Positions 46,601-58,380 of a DNA stretch of 64,000 nt are shown here, in pieces. Position 1 is the first letter of the stretch. Every line of letters begins with the position of its first letter. The translations under genes were made by a program, and so were the position numbers. Location of the stretch: the NCBI GenBank assembly GCA_029990175.1, contig JARKIP010000021.1, positions 22,201,501 to 22,265,500 on the forward strand, written 5' to 3'. The notes under the pieces are model-generated. The model was not told the origin of the DNA. It made no database searches and saw only the letters and a program-made list of their open reading frames with translations. Origin of the DNA: Petunia secreta. Taxonomy: Eukaryota; Streptophyta; Magnoliopsida; Solanales; Solanaceae.

Positions 46601-49600
46601 GCTCGATTACTTTTGCAAATTACAAACTCAATTGATAATGATGTAGTTGGTCTAGTTAATCATTGTGAGTATGTGAAGGAATTAATGGAGTACTTGGAGT
46701 TCTTATATTCGGGAAAAGGCAATGTTTCTCGCATGTATGAAGTTTGTAAGGCTTTTTACCGTTCTGAAAAGGAAGCTAAGTCACTTACCACCTATTTCAT
46801 GGAGTTTAAGAAAAATTATGAGGAACTAAATATGCTTATGCCGTTCAGTATTGATATTAAGAAGCAACAAGCCCAGAGGGAACAGATGGCAGTAATGAGC
46901 TTTCTAGCTGGACTCCCAGCTGAGTTTGAGACCGCTAAATCTCAGATTTTGTCTAGTGCTGAGATCACTTCTCTTCAAGATGTGTTTAGCCGGGTGTTGC
47001 GTACAGAGAATACTCTTTCCACTCAGCCACCCAATGTGCTTGTTGCTAAAGGAGGAGGGGAAACGATACCGCAAGGAGGAACAACAACAATGATGGGCGA
47101 TGGAACAACAATAATAATGATGCTGGCAAGTGGAATAATAATAGCAATTGTGTTGGTAAGTGGAACAATAATGCTGGGAGATGGAATAATAATAATGATG
47201 CTGGGGGGTGGAACAATAATGGTGAGCCTATTTGTCGCTACTGCAAAGAACCTGGACATATAAAGCGAAATTGCAGGAAATTGCAGATGCGCAATCAGAG
47301 GACTCAGACTGCTACTGCGGCTGCTGCTTCCGGTTCCTCCTCGGAGAAGACTATTACAATATCAGCTGATGAGTATGCTAGACTCTCTAAATTCCAGGAA
47401 TCTCCTCACGTTACTGCTTATGCAGAGTCAAGTAACAAATGTCTACTCTCTTCCTCAAACCAATGGGTCATTGATTCTGGTGCCACCGATCACATGACAG
47501 GTAATTCAAAATTACTCTCTGATTTTCGGTCACACAAAGCACCATCTTCTGTTACTATAGCTGATGGGTCTAGTTACAACATTGGGGGCTTGGGACTGTT
47601 AAACCAACTTCATCTATTACCCTGTCTTCAGTATTAGATCTGCCTAGTCTTGCCTTTAATCTGATTTCTGTGAGCAAACTTACCAAGGACCTCAATTGTT
47701 GTATCTCATTCTATCCTGATCACTGCCTTTTTCAGGATCTCGTGACGAAGGAGATAATTGGTAAAGGACATGTATCTAATGGTCTCTACATTCTGGATCC
47801 ATGGGTGCCTCAATCAGTTGCTTGTTCTAGTGTCGTCTCACCATTTCAAGCTCATTGTCAACTGGGACATCCTTCCCTTCCATCTTTGAAGAAGTTGTGT
47901 CCGCAGTTTAATAATGTATCTTCGATAGAGTGTGATTCTTGTCATTTTGCTAAACATCATAGAAGCTCGTTAAGTCCTAGAATTAATAAACGAGCTGATT
48001 TTGCTTTCCAGTTAGTTCATTCAGATGTTTGGGGACCTTGTCCTGTTGTCTCGAAAACTGGGTTCAGATACTTTATTACATTTGTTGATGATTTTTCTCG
48101 AATGACATGGATTTATTTTATGAAAACTCGTTCTGAGGTGTTCTCCCATTTTTCTAACTTTTGTGCTGAAATCAAGATACAGTTTAATGTTTCTGTGCAT
48201 ATCTTAAGGAGTGATAATGTCAAGGAATACATGTCAGCCTCGTTTCAAAATTACATGAGTCAACATGGTATTCTACATCAATCATCTTGTGTAGATACAC
48301 CCTCACAAAATGGTGTGGCTGAAAGAAAGAATAGACATTTGCTCGAGACAGCACGTGCTTTGATGTTCCAAATGCAACTCCCTAAGCAATTTTGGGCGGA
48401 AGCGGTTTCCACAGCTTGCTTTCTGATTAACCGCATGCCATCTAGTGTGCTCACTGGTGATATTCCCCACACTGTATTATTTCCCACTAGGCCATTATTT
48501 TCTCTAGAGCCAAAAGTGTTTGGAAGTACATGTTATGTTCGTGATGTTAGACCTCATATTACTAAATTGGATCCAAAAGCTGTGAAGTGTGTCTTTTTGG
48601 GATATTCTCAACGTCAGAAGGGTTACAGGTGCTACTCTCCAACCCTTAATAAGTATCTGGTATCCATAGATGTGGTGTTTTCCGAGGCAACACCATTCTT
48701 CTCCACCTCTCACACTTCTCCCACTCATGGGGAGGACGAAGATTGGCTCATCTATAAGGTCACATCATCAAGTTCGGTTGAGACACCGGATAAGACTGGT
48801 CCTCTACTGCTTCTCCCGAAGAACAGTCGACTGAAACCGTGTCTTCCACTGCTCTTCTTGTTCCTCCGGTCGACCAGATTGATGCTCGAGCACAGCAACC
48901 TATTGTCCAAGTTTACTCCAGACGATCAAAGACCATTGATACATGTCCTGCGCCAACTCCTTCGTCATCAGATCCCCCTCCAGTCAATCTCCCTCCAGAC
49001 GACCTTGACATTCCCATTACTCTTCGAAAAGGTAAACGTCAATGTGATTCTTTATATTCTATTGCAAACTTTGTCTCATATGACCACTTGTCCCCTGGGA
49101 CTAGTTCATTTATCGCTTCTCTAGACTCTGTCTCTGTACCCAAGACAGTTCAGGCAGCTTTATCTCATCCTGGATGGCGTGATGCAATGCTTGAGGAGAT
49201 ACATGCCCTTGAGGAAAATCGCACTTGGGATTTGGTGCACTTACCGAGAGGAAGGAAGGTAGTGGGTTGCAAATGGGTCTTTACAGTAAAAGTCAATCCG
49301 GATGGTTCTGTGGCTAGACTTAAGGCCAGACTGGTGGCTAAAGGTTATGCTCAAACTTATGGGGTGGATTACTCTGACACCTTTTCTCCGGTGGCCAAAC
49401 TCAATTATGTCCGCTTGTTTATCTCTCTCGCTGCTTCTAAGTGTTGGCCTTTGCATCAGTTGGATATCAAGAATGCCTTTCTTCATGGTGATCTCTTTGA
49501 AGAAGTCTATATGGAGCAACCACCTGGGTTTGTTGCTCGGGGGGGTATGGGAAAGTCTGTCGTTTGAAGAAGTCATTGTATGGCTTGAAGCAGAGTCCTC

Positions 49601-52600
49601 GGGCTTGGTTTGGCAAGTTTAGCGCGGTTGTTCGAGAGTTTGGGCTGCGGAAAAGTAGATGTGATCACTCGGTCTTCTATAGGCGATCATTAGCTGGCAT
49701 TATACTTCTTGTTGTATATGTTGATGACATTATCATTACAGGAAGTGACTATGCAGGGATTTCCTTACTTAAGCGGTTCATACATAAACGGTTTCACACG
49801 AAAGACTTGGGCCAGCTAAAATATTTCTTGGGTATAGAAGTTTGTCGGAGCAGGAAAGGGATTTTTCTATCTCAGAGAAAATATGTTCTTGATCTACTTG
49901 CAGAAACTGGGAAGTTGGCAGCCAAGCCTTGCAGTACTCCAATGGTTCCCAATGTGCATCTCACGAATGGTGATGGTGATCCATTTGATAATCCAGAGAG
50001 GTATAGGAGATTAGTTGGAAAATTAAACTATCTCACTGTAACCCGTCCAGATATTGCTTTCGCAGTTAGTGTGGTTAGTCAGTTCATGTCTACGCCAACG
50101 GTTAACCATTGGGCAGCTCTAGAGCAAATCTTGTGTTACTTAAAAGGAGCACCAGGACGTGGCGTGTTATATGGCAACAATGGACATTCTCGCATAGAGG
50201 GTTTTGCGGATGCCGATTGGGCTGGATCTAAAGTTGATCGAAGATCTACTACAGGATACTGTGTCTTCTTTGGTGGAAATTTGGTATCATGGAGGAGCAA
50301 GAAACAACATGTTGTATCTCGATCGAGTGCAGAGTCCGAATACAGAGCTATGTCACAATCCACGTGTGAGATCATGTGGATACATCATCTTTTGACAGAA
50401 ACTGGTTTACAACATTATATGCCGGCAAAGCTTTGGTGTGACAATCAAGCTGCTTTGCATATCGCCTCGAATCCAGTGTATCATGAGAGAACCAAGCATA
50501 TCGAGGTCGATTGTCATTTTATTCGTGAAAAGATTGAGGAGAACTTGATTTCCACTGGTTATGTTAAGACAGGAGAGCAGCCAGCCGATTTACTCACAAA
50601 GGCGTTGAATGGAGCTCGAGTTGATAATCTTTGTGGCAAGTTGGGCATGATTAATATCTATGCTCCAACTTGAGGGGGAGTGTTGTAGAATTGTAAATAA
50701 GTAGAATAGGAATTATAGTAATTCTAGAACATTCTCTTTCTTCTAGTCCTTATTGTATTAGGTCTCCTACTATAATTAGACTCTATTGTAACAGTATATA
50801 TACCGGTTAAGACATCAATAAACATATTCTCTTCTCCCGAATTACATGAGATATCATTGGGTATGTTGTTATAGATAATCAGGATTGTCGGTGATAGATC
50901 ACAGATCTATATTTGTGCTTTAAACAATACTACCTCAATTCCCTACTTGGCATGACAAAAGTTATACCAAGAAGAATCCAAACATATATGTGAACCTGGA
51001 GAGAGTAGATGGCGTCCCTTTAGTTACTACTGTTAGTTTAAAAAAAATGGCTAGCTAACATGACTTACAAGCTAATATACCTTCAAAGAAGCAATTTTCT
51101 CTAGCTCAGATGCCAACTTCACTGCTGTTATAGGAGAATAACTTGCCTGTAAAAGAAAAAAGCTCTCCATTAGACACAACAAAGAATTTACCGAGGGGAG
51201 CCCTAGGTCATTTACATACTCATGTTCTATTTATTGGTGGCGTAAATTAAAATTTACATGGTATCAACCACTAAAGGTCCTTTTATCTCTTTGGATCAAA
51301 GTAAAGTTAGTAACATGGATGAGAACTTGCAATGGAAGAGAAAGAGAGGAGCATTGAATACTGTACTAGTCAACTATTCAAATTTACATGGACAACAAAG
51401 AACCTATTTCCCTACATGTTCTACCATGAGCAAATTAGCAGCTTAGCATAGAGAAATGCATATAAAGAATACTAGTACCACTCTGTTATTTTGGAAAGCT
51501 GCAGATGATCGTCCACCACGAATATCCCACATGTAAATGGTCCCATGCTTGCTAGCTCCAAAAATAACCTACCAGTTGAGAAGAGAAAACAGAGATAATG
51601 CTAGGGAAAGAAGTACTTTTCCAAGGCTATGAAGTTGTGATGGCAAAAACAGATTCCAACTTAATCGTAACCTGATCATCTGCGTTCAATTTGATACAAT
51701 TGAGAGGACTACTAGCATTGGTTGCTAGCTCAAGACATGGCAGATCACTCGCCCTTCTATCCCATATATTTATTACACCAGAGACATCAGAAGCAAGTAA
51801 CCTGTTGAAGCAAGCACGTTACTATTCATTAAGACCAAGAACAGAATATGAAGTATTTATGTTGGAAACTACAAACCTAAAACTCCACTGGATAAGTATA
51901 TTTGAAATCAGAAAAGACAAATATAATATCTTATGGAAATAGTAAAATTTAATGCCAACATTGATTCTTTACAAGCTTAATGTCACGGCCTTAGTTGTGG
52001 TGGGAGGGGTGTCACCTTAAGCTTTTAAATTAAACTAGAACGGTCATTCTTTTTTTATAAGGTAAGTTACATCTTTATTTCCTTCTTTTAACAATCATAA
52101 AAATTCTTAAAAAGCATTGGCTCTTCAAAGTCAATCTTTTCTTCCAAGCCCCCTTCAATAAAGAACCAATAATGAGGCATATTGACCCAAATCATCTCTC
52201 TACTCCGGCTATTGGTCTTAGTCAAATTCCCACATAAGAACGTTGAGCTCTTAATAAAGGGATGAGAAATGGACCCAGTGCTGTAAAAATTTAATATAGT
52301 ATACCAATCGAACTTTATATGAGTGATTTTAGGATAGTTAAGTATCACCAAAAAATTATAAATATAGTAAAGCAATCAGACATTATATAAGTAATTGAAG
52401 GATATCTAATTACCCTAACGGATATGCCCATTACTGATTATTTGACTGTACTATATAATTTGTACCATTGTTATTAGACAAATAAAAGATTAACAAAGCT
52501 TGTCTTCTCAATAAATCAAGTCTTTTATTAGTTGAAATTTCTTCAGTAATTTCATCTGCATAAAAATTAACTAAATATAAAGTAGACGAAGTACGTAAGC

Positions 52601-55600
52601 TGAATATCTAATCGTTGCACTACAACAAGAATCTAAGGTGTTAATTCAGTTACATATTAACTAGAGAATTATAATCACTAAAAGAACGCTGTTTTGCTAA
52701 CCTTGAATCATCATGGGAACAAAATGCTATATCAGAGAAACCTTTATGTACACTATATCCATGCACGGAGATAGTAGGCTTTTTCCTTAACACCTGCACT
52801 AATTATAAAAGACAGCAAAAGAACAAACACAAAATTCAGGTTGTTAACAGGAATAACTTTTTTCTATTTTTTGACAAATGCTAACCAAGTTCTAAAGAAC
52901 ACAAAGTACTATAAGCACAACAAATTAGCCAGACACAACAAACAGCTCCTTGTGTTTGGTAAATATTAGGCACATGAGAGATATCTGCATAATATGCATA
53001 AAGGAAAACAGGGAGTTCTTTGCAAACTTGATATAGAATCCTGCACTATTATCTTTCTGATCAGTGTCCAGCATAAAGACATAACCTTTCAGCTAATGTT
53101 AAAAAAAGAAAAAGAAAAAGAAAAAAAAAAAAAACCTTTCAGCTTTAACTTATCCTAAGCATCTTCAGACTCAACTATATCTAAATTTCCTTGCAATGAT
53201 GAACTGACTTCAAGACACTAATTCCAGCGTCTGTGATCTTGAAGAACCTTATCAACCTTGTTTATAGTTGAAGTACTCATTCGCAAATCACGCACACGAT
53301 AACATGTGAAGGAACTGGTTGATCCAGCTATAGTGCCAGAACTGGTCTTAAAAGTAAAAGTTCAGTAACCTAATGTTTGCACCGTAAGGGTGTGGCCTAG
53401 CGGTCAATGAAGTTAGTGAAACCCATGGGAGACCACGGTTTACATCTCAGCAGACAAAAAAGACGCTAAGTGGTTTCTTTTAATTTGCCTAAACCTTGGT
53501 GGCAGAGTTACCCAATACATGTACTGGTGGAGTGTAGCAAGTATCCAGTAGAATAGTACACGAGCATTATCAAAACAAATATCTGAATTCATGTCCTAAG
53601 TAAAATTATACATGGGACTTCCAACTGTCAAATAATGTTTCGTTAATCAATTGATTGTCCCCAAATTCAAGGATTAAAAGCTACTTCTATATTAATGAGC
53701 TTAGACAATAGAGATGTTCATTTGTAACTTCAACTTAACTTGTACCTAGAACATAGAGAAAAGGAATCCAATTGAAATCCAGACACTTTTTCTATTTTTC
53801 GCTGGGATGTGTCCAGTTACTAAATTGACATGACAAATTAAATCTATAATTACTGCATTGTCTTCTTGCATTACTACATTGACCAAAAAAGAGGGGGAAA
53901 AGGCAAAAAGGAAGCCACTCTTCACCCAAAAAAAAATCTTGCATTCTCAATTTCACATACTTGTGCAGTGAGACCCATTTTAATGTTGACAAGTTTCAAA
54001 TCAATGTGACTTAACTACTTTAACTGCACTTGAGCCTTGTGGTTAATCAAATATAAATGACCATGACGGAGGGAGAGACACTACATTTGCTCTAGAAGAA
54101 CAAAATATAAATGTTTGAAACTCTAGTGAAACAGAAGAAAATACTTACTTCAACAGGTTCTGAAGAGACATAGCCAATGTCATATATACATACTTCAGAA
54201 CTTTTCATAGATGTGCAAGCAACCTGATTTTGAGAAAATAAGACATATTACTTCTTAAGTCCAACTAAGAGTCATACATGCGAGATAGAACAAGATATAA
54301 AACTGATCAATTTGAGGGTTTGAAAAATAGAGATGAAAGGGAAAGTCCCTATCAGCTACACAGAATTTGTGTGGTGCAAATCTGGACAACAATGATTCTA
54401 ATGAAACCAAGTATCAGTTAGTTCTTGAAATCTTAGGCATTCTTATTTCTACATGTTAGCAGCAGTCTTGGATTAGTGTCTACACTATATTTACAAAACT
54501 TGGACTATGTCGTAATTATGGGATTGGTGTATGAATCTAGCACAAGTATCTGCAATTATATAGCAGGTTTTAGTGTCGATTAAGACCCATACGAAGTCTT
54601 CATACCACATCATGTCCATTCGACTTACAAAGAAGAAAACGAAGAGTTCATGTAACATAGACTTAGATGAAAGAGTATTCCTTGAACCATTATTTTACTA
54701 TGGGCCTAAGGATCAATAATTTAGGGTTCTCGGTTCAGCTTTTGGGTCCTTATGTTTTGCTGAGACTGTTATTCTGGTCTTAGTAGTGTTGTCTTTTTTA
54801 TTTCTAATTGCTGCGCTACTCCTTCAGCATCACCAAATTTTCCTGTACGCTTATCACTTGAAAACTTTAAAAAATTGTGATGTTTGAGTAATCATAACAT
54901 AGAAAGATCAGCTATTACTATGCATAAAATCTTGCAGCGGGAAAGTGCTCAAACCTCATCTTGATTGGAAGCGTTCCATCGAACAACATCAAGTTGTCGA
55001 CCAGTAGAAATATGCAGCAACTGCTCTGTTTCATCTTCTTTTGAACCTATATGAAGTTTTCAAATTCCACAACATTATCTAAGTAGTAGCTCAACCATAA
55101 CCTAGATCGAAGGGCAACTCATAAAAGGCTTGTCTAGTTTGATCCTTGTACAGCCCAAGATCTTACCATGGAATGGGAACAGAAATTCTCAATATCTGCA
55201 CTTGTGGCAGGTTGGTTACAGTTAAAGTTTAGTCCTGTTTCATTAGCAAACTCTAGATGGCGGAGGCTGAGTTAAGCTCATAAGGTCATTCTCACAGTTG
55301 AAATTCCAGAGTTAAATAAGTTTTCTTATGAACCTCTTTCCCATGGGAACATGCTTATGCATAGAGGAGCACATTTTTATATTAAAGGTCAATAAGTTGG
55401 TTTTTCCTATTGATATTAGTGTCCTACAAAAACTGTTAGCAGGACAGTGGCATATCTCAACAGCAGGGTAATGACCAAAAGCTCAGTGCAGACACAAAAA
55501 CATGAAAAGCATCAAGTCTTCTAGTCGTTATACAACAAATTCCCAGGAACACAAATTTAAGAAATAATACACAAGATAAAGAAACTTAAACCTTACCATC

Positions 55601-58028
55601 ACAATAGAGACTCTCATAGTCATGCACAGTTAAGCAACCTGCTTTAGTCACTGATGCTAGATATACGCCCTGGCAAAAATGAAGATCCAATGAAGTATGA
55701 AGAATTGAAGAATGGAAAGAGAAACTAAATCTAAGAGAAGGAACTGATGAGGTTGTCTTTTTTTTCTTTCTTTTTTTTTTTTTTGAAAAAGATAACAAGA
55801 TGGGTTGTCTTAAACCAAGTTTAAATGATAAGTCTATCATCAGTTAGGAAAGTAAACCATTCTCCCATGTTGATTCTTTAAGAAAACAAAAAATTGCAAG
55901 ACTATAACAATTAAAGAAGTGGAAGATACACAGGTACTTTAATCTAACACCTGATTTGGATTCAGAAGGTATGAAGAAGTGCATTCTGATCTAGTGTTTT
56001 GCTATTTCTCGAAGAAATTTTATGGAAATGTAATATTCACTTGAACCTAGCTCTTTTTCCAAACTTTCTTGTATGCCCTCTGTCTAATTTGAATATGGGG
56101 AACACTGATTTACAAACTCAAGTTTTTGAAAGGAAGTTATTCATCTGGCATGATATAGACTAAGAAAAAGTATCTCAGTACTGTCTCAAATTTCAAACTT
56201 GAACAACCGGTAGAAACAAGATTGTTCACTCATCTTAGCTAACTATGCACAAGGATATCAAACAGCTTCTCTTGTGCCATCTTATAGTTAATCTTAATTG
56301 CCAAGTAGTTAGGTGGCAATGAGATGGGAAGTGATGTTCTATGCAGTGTAGCAGCACACTTAAAGAGAATCCACCAACAGAACAGAAGAAAACCATGAGT
56401 ACAGCGAAAAATCAAAATGACAAACTATAGCAGTAGTCAACTTTATACCATATCAACGTATAGATGATCTCCCCAAGAAATCAACTATCATCAATACTCT
56501 ATCAAGTAGGACTCATTTGTCATCATTTCAATTTACTTTACGTTTGACAGTAGCTTCCAGACATCCAGTAAAGATTGTCGTCTCTTCTAGTCCAACAATG
56601 TAGTAGCAATGAAAAAAAGCTGTTTTTTTAGCTACCCCCTCCGTTCCACAAAGGATGTCATGGACTTGGATCGGAGTTTAAGAAAGAAATGATGACTTTC
56701 CAAATTGTGGTCTAAAATAAGTCATAGATATTGTGTGGCTATAAATCATCTCATTAAGGGTAGAGTGGGAAGTTTAAAATTATACTTTTTCCAAATTGAG
56801 AATTGTGTCATTCTTTTTGGAATGAAGGGAGTATCTATTTCAACCAACTGAAAAAACAAGTTATAGGTCAGCATCCAACTGCATATGGGAGGTCCGGAAG
56901 AAATTACAGCAGCCAATTCAAAAGAAAGGGATAACACAACTAGCTAGAGAAAGAAAGAAAACATCACTCTGGTTTATATCAAGTTCTAGAGATAGTAATG
57001 CAGTAATCACCTTTTTATCGAATTCCAAAGAAGAAATACCCTCTCTGGAAAACAGAAGGAAATGAAATTAAGAGAGGAGCCAGTAATAATTTAATTGCTT
57101 CATGTAAACAACAACCGAATAAATGGAAATAATTTTAAAAAAAGACAGTACCCGCCTGACGGATTTTGACTATAGTTAGAACCGGCACCACCAAGAAACC
57201 AGTTCACCTAGAATCTCACATAAGAATAAATGAGGAAAAATAGATTAAAAATATTTGACTTGAAAAAAAAAATGTCAAAAGTGTAAATTGCTATGCAAGT
57301 TTTCCCTTCAAAAGCAAGGTTATTTGTCTAAAAGAACGAATTTTCCTATTTCTTAAATGATGTGTGTGATGACAAATTACCAAAAATCAAGCAAAAAAAG
57401 GAACAAAAATCAGAACAAGAAAGGCGTAGATTAGCAGTTACATGTGTTTGACAAGGCGCTTCATTGATGTGATAAGTATGAGGTAATGCCATAACCTACA
57501 TATACCAAAAAAAAAAAAAGGTTAATAACATAAACGAACAACAACACATACACACAAAGAGGCAGACCTAGGCTTAATGGGAGGGGGCCTCAGCAAAAAC
57601 CCTATATATAAAGAAAAGTATAAAGTATGTGTCTCTTGTAATCCAGTAACTTTGGCCTAGACCATGTACATGCGACTAAGTAATATTCTAAAATTAAACT
57701 CATAATTCATTTACTTGCATTTGAAATCGTTGTCTATAACCTATAAAGTTCAACTTACACACACACAGAAAAAAACGCACACACATACTTATTAACTAAC
57801 CTGTGAATAAGATTGCATAAGTAAGCCAGTAACATCATGCTGATACTTTCTATCAACTTTTCCATTCAATTCCACTAAACTTCTCTTCCATTGTGACCTA
57901 AATTCAACAAAATTATTAATACATTTTTTCTATTTTAACAAATTTCACCAAATGTAACAAAAATACCTTTTACTGGGTTTAGGGTTTATTGGAGGAGAAG
58001 GATCTGAAGGAACCAAGTATTTGTCCAT
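40645..58028 (-). CDS. WD40-repeat protein, 18 exons, 485 aa
   Basis: I assembled this by splice sites: 58028-57967, 57897-57801, 57495-57442, 57207-57152, 57044-57011, 55669-55597, 55046-54955, 54223-54149, 52793-52702, 51801-51672, 51568-51479, 51146-51081, 45419-45328, 43998-43933, 43836-43770, 42183-42095, 41867-41741, 40740-40645. All introns are GT..AG, all phases agree, and the total is 1458 nt with a TGA stop. The protein starts MDKYLVPSDPSPPINPKPSK and shows WD-type blades: GISSLEFDKKGVYLASVTKA (~91-110), TGRQLDVVRWNASNQDEVAC, DVSGVINIWDRR (225-228) and HGTIYMWDIR (269-272), then SGVLDVHSLKVTHIHC and GVTACIAHPFSGTIMVGT. The two WDxR boxes fit the DWD motif of DDB1-CUL4 substrate receptors, which is inference. 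I do not recognise the exact orthologue. No defect is seen; transposons sit only in introns. Confidence 0.93.
40975..41040 (-). mobile_element. SINE fragment (SolS-like 5' part)
   Basis: On the minus strand this reads GGGCAGCCCGGTGCAC..GATCACGTAGGATCTGGGGC, close to the GC-rich 5' part of solanaceous SINEs. It lies in the last intron of the WD40 gene. The 3' part at 41337-41465 may be the same insertion, split by ~300 bp. Confidence 0.6.
41337..41465 (-). mobile_element. SINE 3' portion (TS/SolS-like)
   Basis: The minus strand reads GAGGGTCTACCGGAAACAGC..CTCCACCTTTGTAGG..GTAAGGTCTGCGTACATTAC..CCC..TGGATATCACTGGGTATGTTGTTATTG, the 3' half and T(TG)-type tail of a common solanaceous SINE. It is located in the last WD40 intron. 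Confidence 0.8.
42615..43200. mobile_element. Possible SINE-like fragments in a WD40 intron
   Basis: Two segments (about 42625-42910 and 43000-43190) have the look of solanaceous SINEs: GGGGCGGGTTTATCTAGACCC at one end, CATACGCCACTGCTAGCAAG at the other, and AGACGCGGATCCAAGATTTAAA in the second. Boundaries are unclear. Confidence 0.4.
45746..45911 (+). repeat. 5' LTR of copia element
   Basis: TGTTGTAG..GAATTACA, 166 bp. It contains the TATA-like AGTATATATACCGG near its 3' third. Confidence 0.96.
45912..45928 (+). other. Primer-binding site (initiator tRNA-Met)
   Basis: TGGTATCAGAGC immediately follows the 5' LTR and is the classic complement of the 3' end of plant initiator tRNA-Met. Confidence 0.92.
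46406..47263 (+). pseudogene. copia gag (frameshifted near its end)
   Basis: The open frame from ATG 46406 has ITEYKLNGSNYLDWSRKIRV at its start (the copia Gag N-terminal box), then TWLRDDARLLLQITNSID, then a capsid core with AMYEV-like RMYEVCKAFYRSEKEAKSL and FLAGLPAEFETAKSQIL. Near 47050-47090 the correct frame is lost: the Asn/Gly-Trp-rich tail and the CCHC zinc knuckle (C-x2-C-x4-H-x4-C, 47233-47274) are in another frame. A one-base change in a G/A-rich run is the likely cause. Confidence 0.9.
47281..47637 (+). pseudogene. copia protease segment (frameshifted)
   Basis: Contains WVIDSGATDHMTGN, the catalytic DSGA box of copia aspartic proteases. The frame ends in a stop at 47635-47637. 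The continuation of the domain, ending in the LAFNLISVSKL landmark, is in another frame starting near 47590 at a GGGGGCTTGGG run. Confidence 0.9.
47670..48780 (+). pseudogene. copia integrase
   Basis: GAG-pre-integrase zinc finger (HCQLGHPSLPSLKKL and CDSCHFAKH). This is followed by the rve core with HSDVWGPCP (first Asp), ILRSDNVKEY (second Asp; the usual G after DN is V here) and NGVAERKNRH (Glu), then the FLGYSQRQKGYRCY C-terminal box. The frame stays open to 49124, but after about 48780 the RT part is in another frame. Confidence 0.92.
48839..49567 (+). pseudogene. copia RT, N-terminal part
   Basis: Contains WRDAMLEEIHALEENRTWDL, KARLVAKGYAQTYGVDYSDT and HQLDIKNAFLHGDLFEEVYM, the palm entrance of copia RT. 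After PPGFVARGG the frame ends at 49567, next to a run of six G residues (49539-49544), and the next part continues from 49564 in another frame. Confidence 0.92.
49564..50673 (+). pseudogene. copia RT C-terminal part and RNase H
   Basis: This open segment has KSLYGLKQSPRAWF, the catalytic YVDDIIITG box, RPDIAFAVSVVSQF, and then RNase H with FADADWAGSKVDRRSTTGYC, SRSSAESEYRAM, CDNQAALHIASNPVYHERTK and the terminal EQPADLLTKAL. It ends in TGA just before the polypurine tract. The segment itself is undamaged for 369 codons. Confidence 0.94.
50681..50846 (+). repeat. 3' LTR of copia element
   Basis: Identical to 45746-45911 except for A at 50818. Followed by the TGAGA duplicate. Confidence 0.96.
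53388..53570 (+). mobile_element. SINE (TS/SolS-like), tRNA-derived head
   Basis: GGGTGTGGCCTAGCGGTCAATG resembles a tRNA A-box. CACGGTTTACATCTCAGCAG is in the position of the B-box. The body CTAAGTGGTTTCTT..CCTTGGTGGCAGAGTTACCC..GGTGGAGTGTAGCAAGTATCC..GTAGAATAGT is a standard solanaceous SINE body. It lies in the intron between WD40 exons 8 and 9. Confidence 0.85.
56635..56831. mobile_element. Stowaway-type MITE in a WD40 intron
   Basis: Begins CCCCCTCCGTTCCACAAAGG and ends with the inverse ..CTTTTTGGAATGAAGGGAG, with TA on both sides (56633-56634 and 56832-56833). The interior is related to 28754-28992 in the opposite orientation. Confidence 0.88.
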
Positions 58029-58275
58029 TTGCTATTTTCTCTAAATTTGTTCAATTGGAAAAAGAAATACTAAATTATCAGTAAAATAGAGTGAAGAAAA
58101 AATGGTGGATTTTCCCGCCATTTTATTTTCGAGGGTATTTTTGTTTCCTGTTATGATTTCATCGACGGCTGTGATTGAGCCCTGTATGTGTTTTGGAACG
58201 ACGCCGTTTGATTTCCTTTTCCTTTTCCTTTTCTTTCTTTTCTATGGTTATTACTTACTCCAATATACTGTTTGG

Positions 58276-58320
<45 letters not shown>

Positions 58321-58380
58321 TTTGATATATGCAGCCTTACTAAGGTGATTATTATAATGAAGTCAATTGTAAGTTTATCT
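58029..58380. other. Upstream region of the WD40 gene
   Basis: Contains the presumed leader and promoter (minus strand), without an obvious TATA box, and an (AAT)n microsatellite at 58278-58319. Confidence 0.5.
58278..58319. repeat. (AAT)n microsatellite
   Basis: About 14 uninterrupted AAT trinucleotides, ~250 bp upstream of the WD40 start codon. Confidence 0.95.

Larger units (their letters stand above)
45746..50846 (+). mobile_element. Ty1/copia retrotransposon, recent insertion, frameshifted pol
   Basis: LTRs of 166 bp lie at 45746-45911 and 50681-50846 and differ at one base (45883 G versus 50818 A). The perfect 5-bp duplication TGAGA flanks it (45741-45745, 50847-50851). TGGTATCAGAGCATAGG (45912) is the primer site for initiator tRNA-Met, and GAGGGGGAG (50672-50680) is the polypurine tract. 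Short LTRs and this primer suggest the Ale/Retrofit-like group (inference). Gag, zinc knuckle, protease, integrase, RT and RNase H are all present in the standard copia order but occupy four different frame segments. The element is in sense opposite to the WD40 gene, within its intron 12. Confidence 0.96.
45640..50880 (+). mobile_element. SINE 3' half split by the copia insertion
   Basis: 45640-45745 reads GAGTCGAGGGTCTATCAGAAACAGCC..TAGGGATAAGGTC..CCCAGACCCACTTGTGAGA. The SINE resumes after the copia element at 50847 with TGAGATATCATTGGGTATGTTGTTAT. Deleting the copia element and one TGAGA restores a continuous SINE 3' end. It lies in WD40 intron 12. Confidence 0.85.

Noticed and set aside
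52080..52380. 95-codon minus frame in a WD40 intron as a gene or hidden exon
   Set aside because: The flanking exons join in phase without it, and it resembles a dispersed repeat. Its T-rich left edge suggests an old retroposon, but I could not identify it.
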